From Allodiplogaster sudhausi (Eukaryota > Nematoda > Chromadorea > Rhabditida > Diplogasteridae): 64,000 nt of DNA. Below the pieces are notes generated by a model. The model ran no database searches. It was not told where the DNA came from and saw only the letters and a list, made by a program, of their open reading frames with translations. Shown piece after piece: positions 1-10,365 of the stretch. Within the stretch, counting starts at the first letter, position 1; each line of letters starts with the position of its first letter. A program made the position numbers and the translations under genes. The stretch covers positions 5,259,001 to 5,323,000 of the forward strand of contig CALZFC010000009.1 in assembly GCA_945643635.1 (NCBI GenBank). Reading direction: 5' to 3'.

Positions 1-498
1 AGAGGCGATGGCGTCTTCGTTCGCTCGTAAATGGCAAATGTAAACTGTGCAGGCTGCGTGAGGATAAATGAAAGAATGCCTCGGTCTCCCTTGACCGTCA
101 GCTGTTTGTTGGCGTTGAATTGGGGAGAGTGGGAGACTGAAAGGGGGTAAACGGGAGAGAGAGAGAGAGAGAGAGCGAGAGAGACAAAGATAGCGAGAGA
201 GACAGGGAGAGTGAGAGAGACAGATAGAGCGAGAGAAAGACAGAAACACAGAAATAGAGAGAGTGAAAAAGAAAGCAATCTCTTCCTCATTCCATTCGGC
301 TGATAGTCTTCTCGTGCTCTGCTTGGCCACATGGTCGATCTCTCCCATGCGTGATTGGCTCGGTCGCCCTTTCTCATTCTCTTTCGTTGCCTTTTCGTGA
401 TCCATGCAACAATCTCTCTTACTCTCAATCCACTTGTCTATTAGTGGAGAAAGAGGACGGAAGTGGGAGTGATTAGGGGAGAGGGAGGTATAGAGATT

Positions 499-557
<59 letters not shown>

Positions 558-640
558 GGGAGCCACCGAAACCTTCTTCCGGTCCCGACTCAATTGGCAC
601 AAGAGAGAGAAACGATAGCGTGCTTGTCCTAGTGCAAAAG
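1..640. repeat. Purine-rich intergenic stretch with (GA)n tracts
   Basis: No convincing gene. The stretch is dominated by GAGAGA microsatellite tracts at about 150-275 and 498-558, with mirror CT-rich flanks. It may be promoter or 5' flank of the RhoGEF gene to the right, but I see no core promoter element I can defend. Confidence 0.7.
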
Positions 641-1116
641 TGCTTTTACGAAGACGAGATCCGCCTTCCAATTGCCGTTCTTGGCCCATTCCTCGCCCCT
701 TCCACCAAGCTGTTCGGCGTCGGCTGGCTTCCGGCGCTGCTGGCGGCGCCGCCGTCGCAGCGGCCGCCTCCACCGCCAGTCTCACCGCCGGCGCCCGAAA
801 TGCTTTCCCCCGACTCGCCCTGCTCTCCCCATCTCAAGTCGCTGCTCCCTTTCCCTCTTCCCGCCACTCCTCCCACTCCGAAGTGGCTGCCTTCCACGCC
901 GCCTCCTTCCGAGCCCGGAGTCATGGCCCTCCTTCATCATACCACTCGCAGGCTCTCGCTTTTGCATAGCGCGGTCTGCTTCCTCTCTGTCTTTCATAAT
1001 GAAACATTTCCTTGGAAGTTGATATGCTAATAAAGTTGGATAAGGGAAACCCTTATACGAATGAAACCCTTATAAATTTTATCGAGTTCAAAAAAGAAAA
1101 AAATAGATGTTTGCAG
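641..1116. other. GC-rich stretch, possible upstream exon(s) of the RhoGEF gene
   Basis: Between about 640 and 960 all frames stay open because the DNA is GC-rich and C-heavy. No frame shows a domain, and the Ser/Pro/Ala or Arg/Gly composition fits either a low-complexity linker exon or a 5' UTR. A good acceptor (TTTGCAG, ending at 1116) follows, so at least one exon must lie upstream. The PDZ, RGS and C1 parts known from nematode RHGF-1 are not visible and would have to lie left of here. Confidence 0.35.
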
Positions 1117-2122
1117 ACAAAACGGAATCAACAACTGAAGGGCTCGGTGGGCACGTCGTCAACGACGTTAGCCAATATGCACGCGATGGCAGCGGACGAC
1201 GACGAAGAAGGCGGAGGAGGGCACGGACGTGGCAGGGGAGGAGAGAGGGGAGAGCGGCCGGCGCCTGGCGTCAAGAGCACCTCGAGCGACTCGGGCATCG
1301 CCGTCGAGCTGAACAATCACCTCCACTATGGCCATGTCGCGCGCTCGCACAGCATGAAGTCAAGGGTAATTACTCCTTTTTATACTTCTGTTTAACAACC
1401 CCTTAAAAGAGTGTCAAATCGTTGTACGATTTGGATCACCTTATTTTCATTTATGCGAAAATTTTTAAGTAAATTTTATTATCGTTTTGGCAAAGAAACC
1501 GGAGTACTGCGTTCGTTATTTTGTTTAAAAAAAACCAAGCGTATTATTTTCAAATAATGAGAATTAAATAGTGCTTTTCGATATAAAATAACTATTAAAA
1601 ATCAAATCGAAAACTCTGTTTAAATGTGTATGTTACCATTGCAGCTGTCGCAGATGACGAACTCGACGTCGCAGTCGGGCGACGACTCCCTGCGAGTGCT
1701 GCCACGTTCCGCACGCGGCGCTCTCTCGTGGGGCGACAACGGAATGCTGCAGCCGGCGGACGAGGTGTCGGAGGATGGCTCGCGCACTCCCCGATCCACC
1801 ACTTCCATCCACATCCATCGCAATCGGAGTGTCGAGTCGGGCGGGAGGAATCGCCTTCCTCTCGATCTCCAGTCCAATTCGGGCTGCTCCGTCGCGTCCC
1901 AGGATGAGGAAGTCAGCGATTTACTCTTTTACATATTTATTCTACTTATAAAAAATAATTTAATAAAAAAATCCCTGGGTTTTTGCTGTTCTAGCTCTCT
2001 TCAACTGTAATGTCCATCGCCCCATTCACACTTCCTATGCTCATGATAAATAGATGAAACAGTTGGCTGAAAACACGATTCGCATGACGAAGTGTTTTCC
2101 CATTCGCTCTTCCTTTCTCTGC

Positions 2123-2154
<32 letters not shown>

Positions 2155-5100
2155 ATTCTCGCTCACTTTCTCTTTTCCCTCGTGCATGTGCTTCCCACAG
2201 CAGGCGGATATCTTGATTGGAAGAGAGAGATCAGATGGGAGATCTCAGAACGGAATAAGTGTGCATCAATCACGATGAAACTTTGATCATACTCCAATTT
2301 TTTACTCTCTGTTCACGATTAATGTAGTTCAAAAAAATTAATTGAATTCCGATACCAAATAAATATTCTTTAAATACCAACATCAGGTGCTGAACATGGC
2401 ACGGTTGATCATCGAGCAGCCCGACAGCGATATTGACATCGAGACGGAAGTCCCGTCGCTCGACTCCATCATTGGCTGGGATGTCGTGAGGCATCTCAAG
2501 CCGAAGGAGAAGAAGCGACAGGAAGTCATCAATGGTCAGAGTTGCTCTCAACTATTCAGAGTTCAAAAGAAAGACAGATTGCGCACATTTTTTTTAAACA
2601 ATCGCCTTTTTGTATATTATGTACATAATTTTTCTAGGTACCTGAATATAATGACAATTTTTCAGAGCTCTTCCACACGGAGCAGACGCACGTGCGAAAT
2701 CTTAAGATTTTACAGAAGGTCTTCTTCAAGCCGATGAAGAAGAACGCCACGGTCACCCCAGACGTCCTCGAGCTTGTCTTTGCAAACATTGAAGAGATTC
2801 TTGATATTCACAGGGTACTTCATTTCTTGATACTTCTTTCAAGAACACAAAAGAGTGCATCATTTGATTAATTTGAATTATGAGTGTAAAATGAGTACCG
2901 TTCTCTAGGACATGTGCAAGAAGATGAAAGAGGCGCGCGAGCGATGGCGACTGGACGCGACGCTGAAGGGGCAGTTCGGAGACATCGGCCCGCTCATGTC
3001 CGAGCTCTTCGAGGGCACGGTAGGCGATCGACTCAAGTCAGCCACCAGCGAGTTCTGCCAGCACATGCAACATGCGCTCGACTACCTTCGATCAAGGCAC
3101 TTCTTTTCATTCTCTTTTTTTAACTTGATGGAAAAAGCAAAAAAAAACTTAAAAGTACAATTCTAGATATAAGCGAGACGGAAAAGATCCCTTCGTGCGC
3201 TTCGTCGCATCGGTCGAAGCTCATCCAATCTGCCGGAAGCTTCAGCTCAAGGACATGCTACCCGTGGAGATGCAGAGGCTCGTCAAGTACCCGATGCTCC
3301 TTGAGACGGTCGCGAAGTACACGCAAGAGGACTCGGAGGTTCGTGAAGGAGAAGGGAGAGATAATCATGTTCATGGATCTTGTTAACCTCGTTTGTCAAA
3401 AGCTTAAATGTAAGATTTGAAGATAAGTGAAGCATTTCAATGTCTGTGCAGGAGCAGGAGCGTCTGCTCGGAGTGGTCACGGCGGCCAAGCGGATTCTCT
3501 CCGCCGTCAATACGGCAAAGAGGAACTACGAGAACAAGCATCGGCTCGAAGAGCTGAACAAGGTGCTGGACACGAACGCCTTCGACCGAGAGTACTCCAG
3601 AGACGGCCGCCCGCCTGCTAGCAAGGATTTGCTAACGTTTGTTTTGAATTTGACTTTTTTCCCAACATATTTAATATTTTCGATACCAGAGCGACACTTA
3701 TGTGAAAACTATATACAATAAAGTCAGATTTGATTGTAAAATTATGTGGCTTGGAAGATACGGAAATAAACTGATGTTTTTAATAACACCAAAAATACAT
3801 TTCTTAAACCTTGAAGAACTAGTATGTATGCAACAATTCAGTGGTCAGTTATAGTTTTGTAGAGCCACAAGCAATATTGCAATAAAGCAAGAGCCAATCA
3901 GCAGACCAAACTGGCTCTTTCGACCCAAGCTCACAAGTCACAGTGTTCTTCCATGCGACCCGTATTCTTTTTCACTTCGAAAGCTCTAATTCTTCTATTT
4001 ATGCTCGCATTTCTAATTTTTTATTTTCTTTGCCTAAAGCTATTGATCTTGCATTTATTTACCTGTGTATTTCGTTAACTTCAGAAGTCAACTGATTCAC
4101 GATGGCCCTCTGGCAGTTCGCTTCACGAAGGGCAAGACGATTGACATGCACATTGTTCTGCTAGCAGACAAACTCATCCTGCTCACTCGACATTCTGACG
4201 GCACCAAGCTTCTGCTCAAGAATCTCGACACCGGAAAGGTTCGCTTGGAGGATATTTGTAAAAGTCGATAAACATATGTACATAACTCTAGCAAACAACA
4301 TCAACGTTATGTATGTATAAAAAGCGGCTAAACATGAACACTTTTTTACACAGGAGAAGATGAAGCCGGTGCTGACGCTGAATCCGCTGCGCGTGCACGA
4401 GAAGGTCAACGACCCGCGCTCCTTTCTGCTCTATTCGGAACTTCAGCCGAAGGGACACGTCTGCGAGTTCATTGCGCCAACCAGCACGGATCGAAAGACG
4501 TTTGTCTTCTTCATCATTTTTGCATTATATTTGCATTATACTTTAAAACGTACGTATGAATGTATATGTACTATGTACATGCATATACATATCCTTTCTT
4601 CATGTCTTATTGTGAATAGAAGAACGAGAGTATAGAGCGAGTTGCCTTTTCTCTCGCTCTCTTTCCTTCTCTCTTTATCTTAAGCCGAATCATGGCTGCT
4701 TTTTCGTCTTTTGATGGTGGGCAATGCCCGAGTAGGCTGTTGCTATTGACTCGAGCTGCCCTTTCATTGTCATTCGTCTCTCTCCCTTTCCCCTTCCCTC
4801 CCCTCCTCCGGCCACTTCTCATCGTCTGGCTCGCGCATCCTCTCGCGTGCGCCGCATACATTTTGTCCCCCTCCCCCTGCCCGATATGTCGCCGCCCGGG
4901 GCTCAAGATACGCCCGAGGGACACGCCACTAAGGCACCCGCTACTTCCTTCCTTCTCTTACAATTCCTCTCCCTATTGAGTATTACAGCAAATGCCGTTT
5001 AGGCACTTTCTTATATGTCAACGAAGATGATTCATTGTTTACAATGCAATACTATTCGCCTGAATACTTTTTTCAATATATTTTGCATGCAGCAGTCGAT

Positions 5101-6822
5101 TTCTAATTACAGATGGCTCAAGTTAATGAACGAGCAATTCGAATATGCACGCAATCTACCGACGCAGGGCATTGAGTGAGTTTGCCGTCCCATCTTCTCT
5201 AATAGGCAAAAAGAAAACTTTTGCCGTTTCTTTTTGCAAGGAAAGGCACTGACAAATTATAGTCGAATGGTTTCGTCATGGCTTACGTATTCTCTCTTTT
5301 CTGCAGGAAGTTTACATTCGACCAAATGGGCGGTTCTGGCGACGGAGAAGATGGCGATAAGGTTACTAGTTTTGCGCTGCTTTCTATACATTTATCTTAT
5401 CATTTACAAATGTTTGTATTTCAATCAGGATTATCTCATGTTACCGACACAGCCCCACTCTCAATCACTCAGCCCAATGCAGTCATTCAAATCTTCCAAG
5501 TCAAACATTTCAATCTTTTCAATGGCATCAAGGGCAACAAATTTGTCGGACCAATCCATGAGTTCAAAATCGTCTGGCAGCGGAGGGTCACTGTCTCTTC
5601 GGACAAAGAGCGCGGTTCATTCGATGAATTTAGAAGAGAAATGTTAAATTGTCATGTAGTCTTAAAAAGTTAATAAACTTGAAAGAATCCTAGTTGAAAA
5701 GCAATATAATACTTATGTAGGTGCAAGTCCTGACCCATCCTCGTCTGGTGCACGCCAACGAGATCACGGTCCTCCAGCCTACGGTGCTCGAGCACGCACA
5801 GCCAGTCCTCACTCCAGCAGAGAGACTACGACGAGATGATCAGCTCATTTTCCAGGTCATCATTCTGTCTCTAATCACAATATTTCTCTTTCGATCTCAA
5901 TTTCGCTCTCTCTTCTCTCGCATTTCTTACTTCTCTTCTCATTGACCCTCATTCCCATTCATAAGTGTGAGCTTTTTCAGGCATTGCTCGACAAGCACCT
6001 GATCTTATCTCAACTTCTGCCCGGCGAAAAGGTCAATCAGGCTAAACGTATCAATAATTTTGCCTATGAACTTGTTGTGCCATGGAACAACTATGTAGAC
6101 GAATAATCCTAGTGCGGCCCTGTTCAGACGATAAGCCCGGACGAGCTGGAGAAGATGACCGAGATGATGAGTAGCTTGGCCGTCTCGGATCTCAAGCAGC
6201 GTGACCCGCGCGAGGTCGCCATGTCGGCCATCGTGCACGGCAATCGACTGCTTGAGAGCATCACCAAGGGTGCGATCATAACTATGTACATATAATTTCA
6301 ATGAAACATCTTGAATATAGTTTTAAGATAATAAAATACTTAAAAAAATAACAATAACATAAAATGCGTGTAGGCATGACGGCGCAAAAGGAAGCAGACG
6401 ACGCAGTGGAGGCAGCAGGCGGCAGCAACCTGAGCCAGCTGGACGCGATCCCGTCGGTGCCGTGCTACCAACTTATCACCATCGCCGCGCCCCTCATGAA
6501 TCATCTCAAGGCGCTCTCGCAAGTCGTGCAGTTCCAGCAGAACGAGCTCAACAACGTCCGCGCGCAGCTCGGCCATCTCAAGGTCACTGTAAGTTTTTTT
6601 TATCTTATCACTTTTTGAGCACTTTTTCCTGTTTTCGAGTCAATATGAGTATCGAAATTGGGTACCGTTTTTTTAAAGGAGCTTGGCGGAGCTGCGGCGG
6701 CAGACCGCTCCGTGTCTGAAGAGACCTTGACGGACGGCTTGCCCGGTGGCGTCGATGGCCTCTACGCCGGTCGTACTACTCGTGCACCTTCCATCCCCCA
6801 CTGTCCACCACCTCCTCTCTAG
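1117..6822 (+). CDS. rhgf-1: Rho guanine-nucleotide exchange factor (DH-PH), RHGF-1 type, 5' incomplete
   Basis: Activates Rho GTPases at the membrane or cytoskeleton by GDP/GTP exchange. Exons read: 1117-1365, 1645-1911, 2201-2260, 2387-2534, 2666-2814, 2909-3096, 3167-3338, 3452-3636, 4085-4238, 4354-4499, 5113-5175, 5307-5361, 5429-5642, about 5728-5855, 5981-6031, 6128-6269, 6374-6588, 6679-6822 (TAG). About 910 residues are visible. The first two or three exons are a Ser/Thr-rich linker. The DH domain starts at ELFHTEQTHVRNL (2666) and includes QLKDMLPVEMQRLVKYPMLL (about 3245). The DH-PH hinge is SQLIHDGPL (4085), and the PH domain ends near TWLKLMNEQ (5113). A Ser-rich segment and a helical tail follow. 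The family match is to nematode RHGF-1 and the vertebrate LARG/PDZ-RhoGEF/p115 group; the N-terminal PDZ and RGS parts are outside what I can see. The 5642/5728 junction needs the inner AG to keep frame. Symbol assigned by similarity. Confidence 0.88.
3097..3166 (+). other. GC-AG intron in the DH domain
   Basis: The DH reading frame runs ...YLRS, then an Arg codon split AG|A, then YKRDG. The only donor that preserves it is AAG|GCACTT at 3096/3097; there is no usable GT. The acceptor is TTCTAG at 3161-3166. This is a GC-AG rather than GT-AG intron. Confidence 0.7.
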
Positions 6823-7939
6823 CGGCATCTATCACCCCCCCCCCTCGTTTTCCTCTTACTCAACAAAAGACCTCTTTTGGGCGATCTGAACGCAGAAGCA
6901 GCCCTATTTTAAAAATTTCAGCAAAATATCAGCAACACTCATAATTAGTGAATAATTCGCTCCTTGCCTGATATATTTCAAGGTATTCTTTTGAGAGCCT
7001 CTGCTGTGACATATTATTCATTTGTTCAGCCATAGGACATTCAAATTAATATTACGATAGAAAAAACATAGACAGAGCTGTTCAGATTGTGAGACTAAAG
7101 AAGATGTTTATGGGATACACAAGGATCTACAAAGCACCGTCATTTCCTTATCTTGTCAACTTTTACTCAATGCACGATAAGACGTCCAGTACTATGATCA
7201 TTGTCACACTGACGCGTGTAAACTTCTTTCGCATTCCCGACGATGATATTTCAATGCTGTTCTATTGCTTTTGCATTCCCAAGTTGTTGTTTTTTTAAGC
7301 AGACTAATGAAAGTATTGACCAATTAGACTTCGGTCGCCTTTTATCTTGTTGTCGGTGGCTGTATTTCGTGAAGTATTTTGCTACTCGAGCTTGCTACTG
7401 GTGTCCCCCGGCATGATTCAGTATTTATTTGTTAATCAAAATTTCTTCTCTAACGCCAAAGAGTCTGTATGACTGTGAAATTTTATTTCGTTTCTCTCCT
7501 TGGGTTCCATGCTTTGTCACATTTGTTTGCCAATAATTGTGCACTTTAGTTTTTCCTATTTCTACATACGCATATAATTGTACAAAGATATCGTACCAGT
7601 GAAGTTATGGCGTTATTTGTTTAGCGGATAAAGCAAACATAATGATAAATTGAATTTAAATACGACTAGAAGGACTAGCCAGGAGCTGTGAAGAAAGCGA
7701 GCGATGTAAAATAATCAATAGGGAAACGAAATTCAAAGGCGAATTCTTTTGGGAATGAAAAACAACTTTGCTTTGCCAAACGTCAAACTGTGAGAATTCC
7801 TAATGAATCACTCGAATTCGCGAAGCAATGGCCGTGATTCATGCTGCAAAGGCATAGTCATTAGAACAGAATATGACATAAGTGCATACATATATGTAGG
7901 TGGTTGGAAGCGTCTGCTTCTTCTTGTCTTACGGAAGCT
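6823..7939 (+). other. Intergenic, RhoGEF 3' flank
   Basis: AT-rich with a C-run at 6834-6843. I see no open frame with domain content and no RNA gene. It separates the RhoGEF stop from the tail-like paralogue. Confidence 0.6.
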
Positions 7940-9208
7940 ATGAATAAGACTACCGAGAGAATGAGGCCGATTTGGTTTCGGCGGCTGGAACATCGAATCG
8001 ATGAGCTAGCTGACATCTTGGCAGCATCGGAAGAGCCGCTCTCGGCAACAGCAATCCACGCGATCGACGAAAGTCGGCTCGAAGTGTATGCTGACGAGAT
8101 TCAGAGCGCGCACGAGTGTCTCCGTGATGCGTACTCCAGAGTGGTGACTGCCTCCAAGATACCTCACTCGCCTGTCATCATCTCCATCTCTGATCTGGAT
8201 GACAGACAAGTCGACGATGCGAGAGACGTCGCACGGAGGGAAGCATTGGACAAGGCGCTTCACTTCTCGGCCATGGCGGACGACAGACTCTCGGCGATCA
8301 TTAAGGAGATAAGACGAAGAAAACGAACGGAAGAAGAAGTCGAAGTAGCCGAAAATCCGTTGTTCATATGCCAGAGTGAGCAGGTACACATCATTCGTCA
8401 GTTTAATGTTTCAAAGGGCTTATAGAAGGAAAGATGTAATTTGATAAAAATATAATTATAATTGATTATTGAAGAGAAAAAATAGAACTTACAAGATGGC
8501 AACTCGACTTCGTTCACGTCTCATTCACTCACCTGCAATGAGCGTCCTGTTGCCTCCTTTCGTTGCAGCGGCATCCATGCCTTTGGCCGAGCGCATTTCC
8601 AGGAATGACGAGCTCATTTTCGAGGCAGCTTGTGACAAGTATGACGTCATCGCATCACTTATGGTTCGCTTGGACCTCCTTAGGAGTCGAAGAAGAACAT
8701 TTTTACGCTCAAAGCCCTTTGCCCTTGCCTAGGATTTCGGTGAAGAATCGCCCAGTGCCACCTTCGCAAGGCTCGAGCACGAGACGCAGAAGCAGCTGGA
8801 GCAAGAGAATCCGCTTCTTCTTCTTCTGTCGGCGCTTACTCTCGCTCATCGCCTTATCGTGCGCATGCAGCAAGGTTATAAAGATGGAAAAAAATTAAGT
8901 ATTCTTTTATTGGCTCGTGCTTCTTGAGGAACACAAGTTGTGCTTGCTGACGAGCGCGAAGTTTGCTTGCAACTTCCCGAGCCTCATGCTCCATCCGTCC
9001 CGTGCTATGAAATGTTCCACTCGGTGTCGGGAGTAGCGACTAAGCTTTCCGCCCTCGTTGATGTCATCCAAGCGCAAGACGCTCAACTTTCTACACTAAA
9101 ACGAGAACTACAGCATCATCAGGTTCTAATGAATGGCGATTTTGGCATCGTACTCAATTTTAAAAAGAAAATAAAAAATTATTATATTTCTAGAATACTC
9201 CAAAGTAG
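7940..9208 (+). CDS. Short paralogue of the RhoGEF C-terminal tail, no DH-PH
   Basis: Function unknown. Exons: 7940-8383, 8475-8663, 8733-8874, 8938-9122, 9194-9208 (TAG), about 325 residues, all phases consistent. The first exon has no recognised domain but is charged and helical (EIRRRKRTEEEVEV). From exon 2 on it aligns with the RhoGEF tail just upstream: PLAERISRNDELIFEA here against TPAERLRRDDQLIFQA there, and PSVPCYEMFHSVSG...LSALVDVIQ here against PSVPCYQLITIAAP...LKALSQVVQ there. Length, order and spacing of the helical blocks agree, so this is a partial tandem duplication that kept an open frame. It could compete with the RhoGEF for dimerisation or partners; that is inference. The start is the first ATG of the open frame, but an acceptor at about 7897 makes an upstream exon possible. 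Confidence 0.68.
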
Positions 9209-10365
9209 CAGCGATATACATTCCTCCGATGATGTACGAAGAGCAGTATTCGTATACGATGCAATAAGAAAAAAAATTCTTGATGGTAAATACTTTTTAG
9301 TGCTTACCATTAACTTGTGCGCAATCTTCAAAAATGTTACTATTTACTTTGTTGTTTCAATGTAATACGTTCGCTGTAAAAAAGTATTCGATTTATTCAG
9401 TTTAAATGACACATATGCAAGGTAGGCGATGTCATTAAGCAAACAATGAAAAACAGCCTGAACTTTCGTTAACTGCGAAAGGCAGGTGTAGCAAAGGTAA
9501 GAGAAACGAACTCTAGATCGTTCGGGGGTGAGTTTGAACAGAGTTCTTGTGCACTTTGGATGGGAGGGGAGCTAGACATTGGCGATGAGAGAGGGCCACC
9601 GTTCTAAGAGTGTGACTACGATTTGTGAAGCATAGTCTGTGGATAATTAGGACTATAGATATTTAATGTGCACGCTATCAGTGACCAATTCTGGGGGTGA
9701 GCAGATGAGAGAATTCGAGAGAACACGAGAGAAGTAGAGAAAGAGACAGTGCAATCCATAATGACTCATCAACCACAATGTATGCAGCTCTGAATGAGTC
9801 GGGCCGGAGAACGTCGGCTGACCGGCCGAAGTGTGCCGCCAGTGGTCGACGGTGATGCAGACCACAGCGAATCGGTCGAGGAGCTGACATGCGAGGGCAG
9901 AGAGAGAGAGAGAGAGAGAGAGTGGGAAGGAGGAGAGAGACAGAGAAAAAGCTTAGAGTAAGATAGGAAATAGCAGGAGATAGAAGCTGGAGAGTGTCAT
10001 ATTGAAAAGCACTTGTTTAGAAAATTAAGCTTATAATAATTGTCTTGGGGGCATAATTGTTCTATTTAGTACTAAATTCAATACTATGTAGTTCTCTTAT
10101 GGTCGTCCAAGCACCTCCCATTAAAGATTAGCAATTCTGCAGAAGATCAAAACAAGTAAGTAAATGGCACTAATTGGTCAACATATTGCAAGGCAGACAC
10201 AGCTAGCAAACAAAAAAAAAGAAGGTCAACAAAAAAAGAAGAACAACTACGAAGCAGTTCTGCCTTGCATGCTGAATACATGTAAGGGGGCATAGAGCAT
10301 AGTTTAAGGGCACAGGGAGGGAAAAGCCGGTTGAGAGAGAGAGAGAGGAACTAGACTCTTCTATG
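9209..10365. other. Convergent intergenic region
   Basis: Lies between the stop of the RhoGEF-tail gene (+) and the stop of the TMEM24-like gene (-). Contains a (GA)n tract at about 9898-9925. No gene or RNA recognised. Confidence 0.6.

Noticed and set aside
441..785. Open frame with Leu/Ser and Arg/Glu repeats over the first kilobase
   Set aside because: Created by GA/CT microsatellites and GC-rich DNA; no domain and no consistent splice signals.
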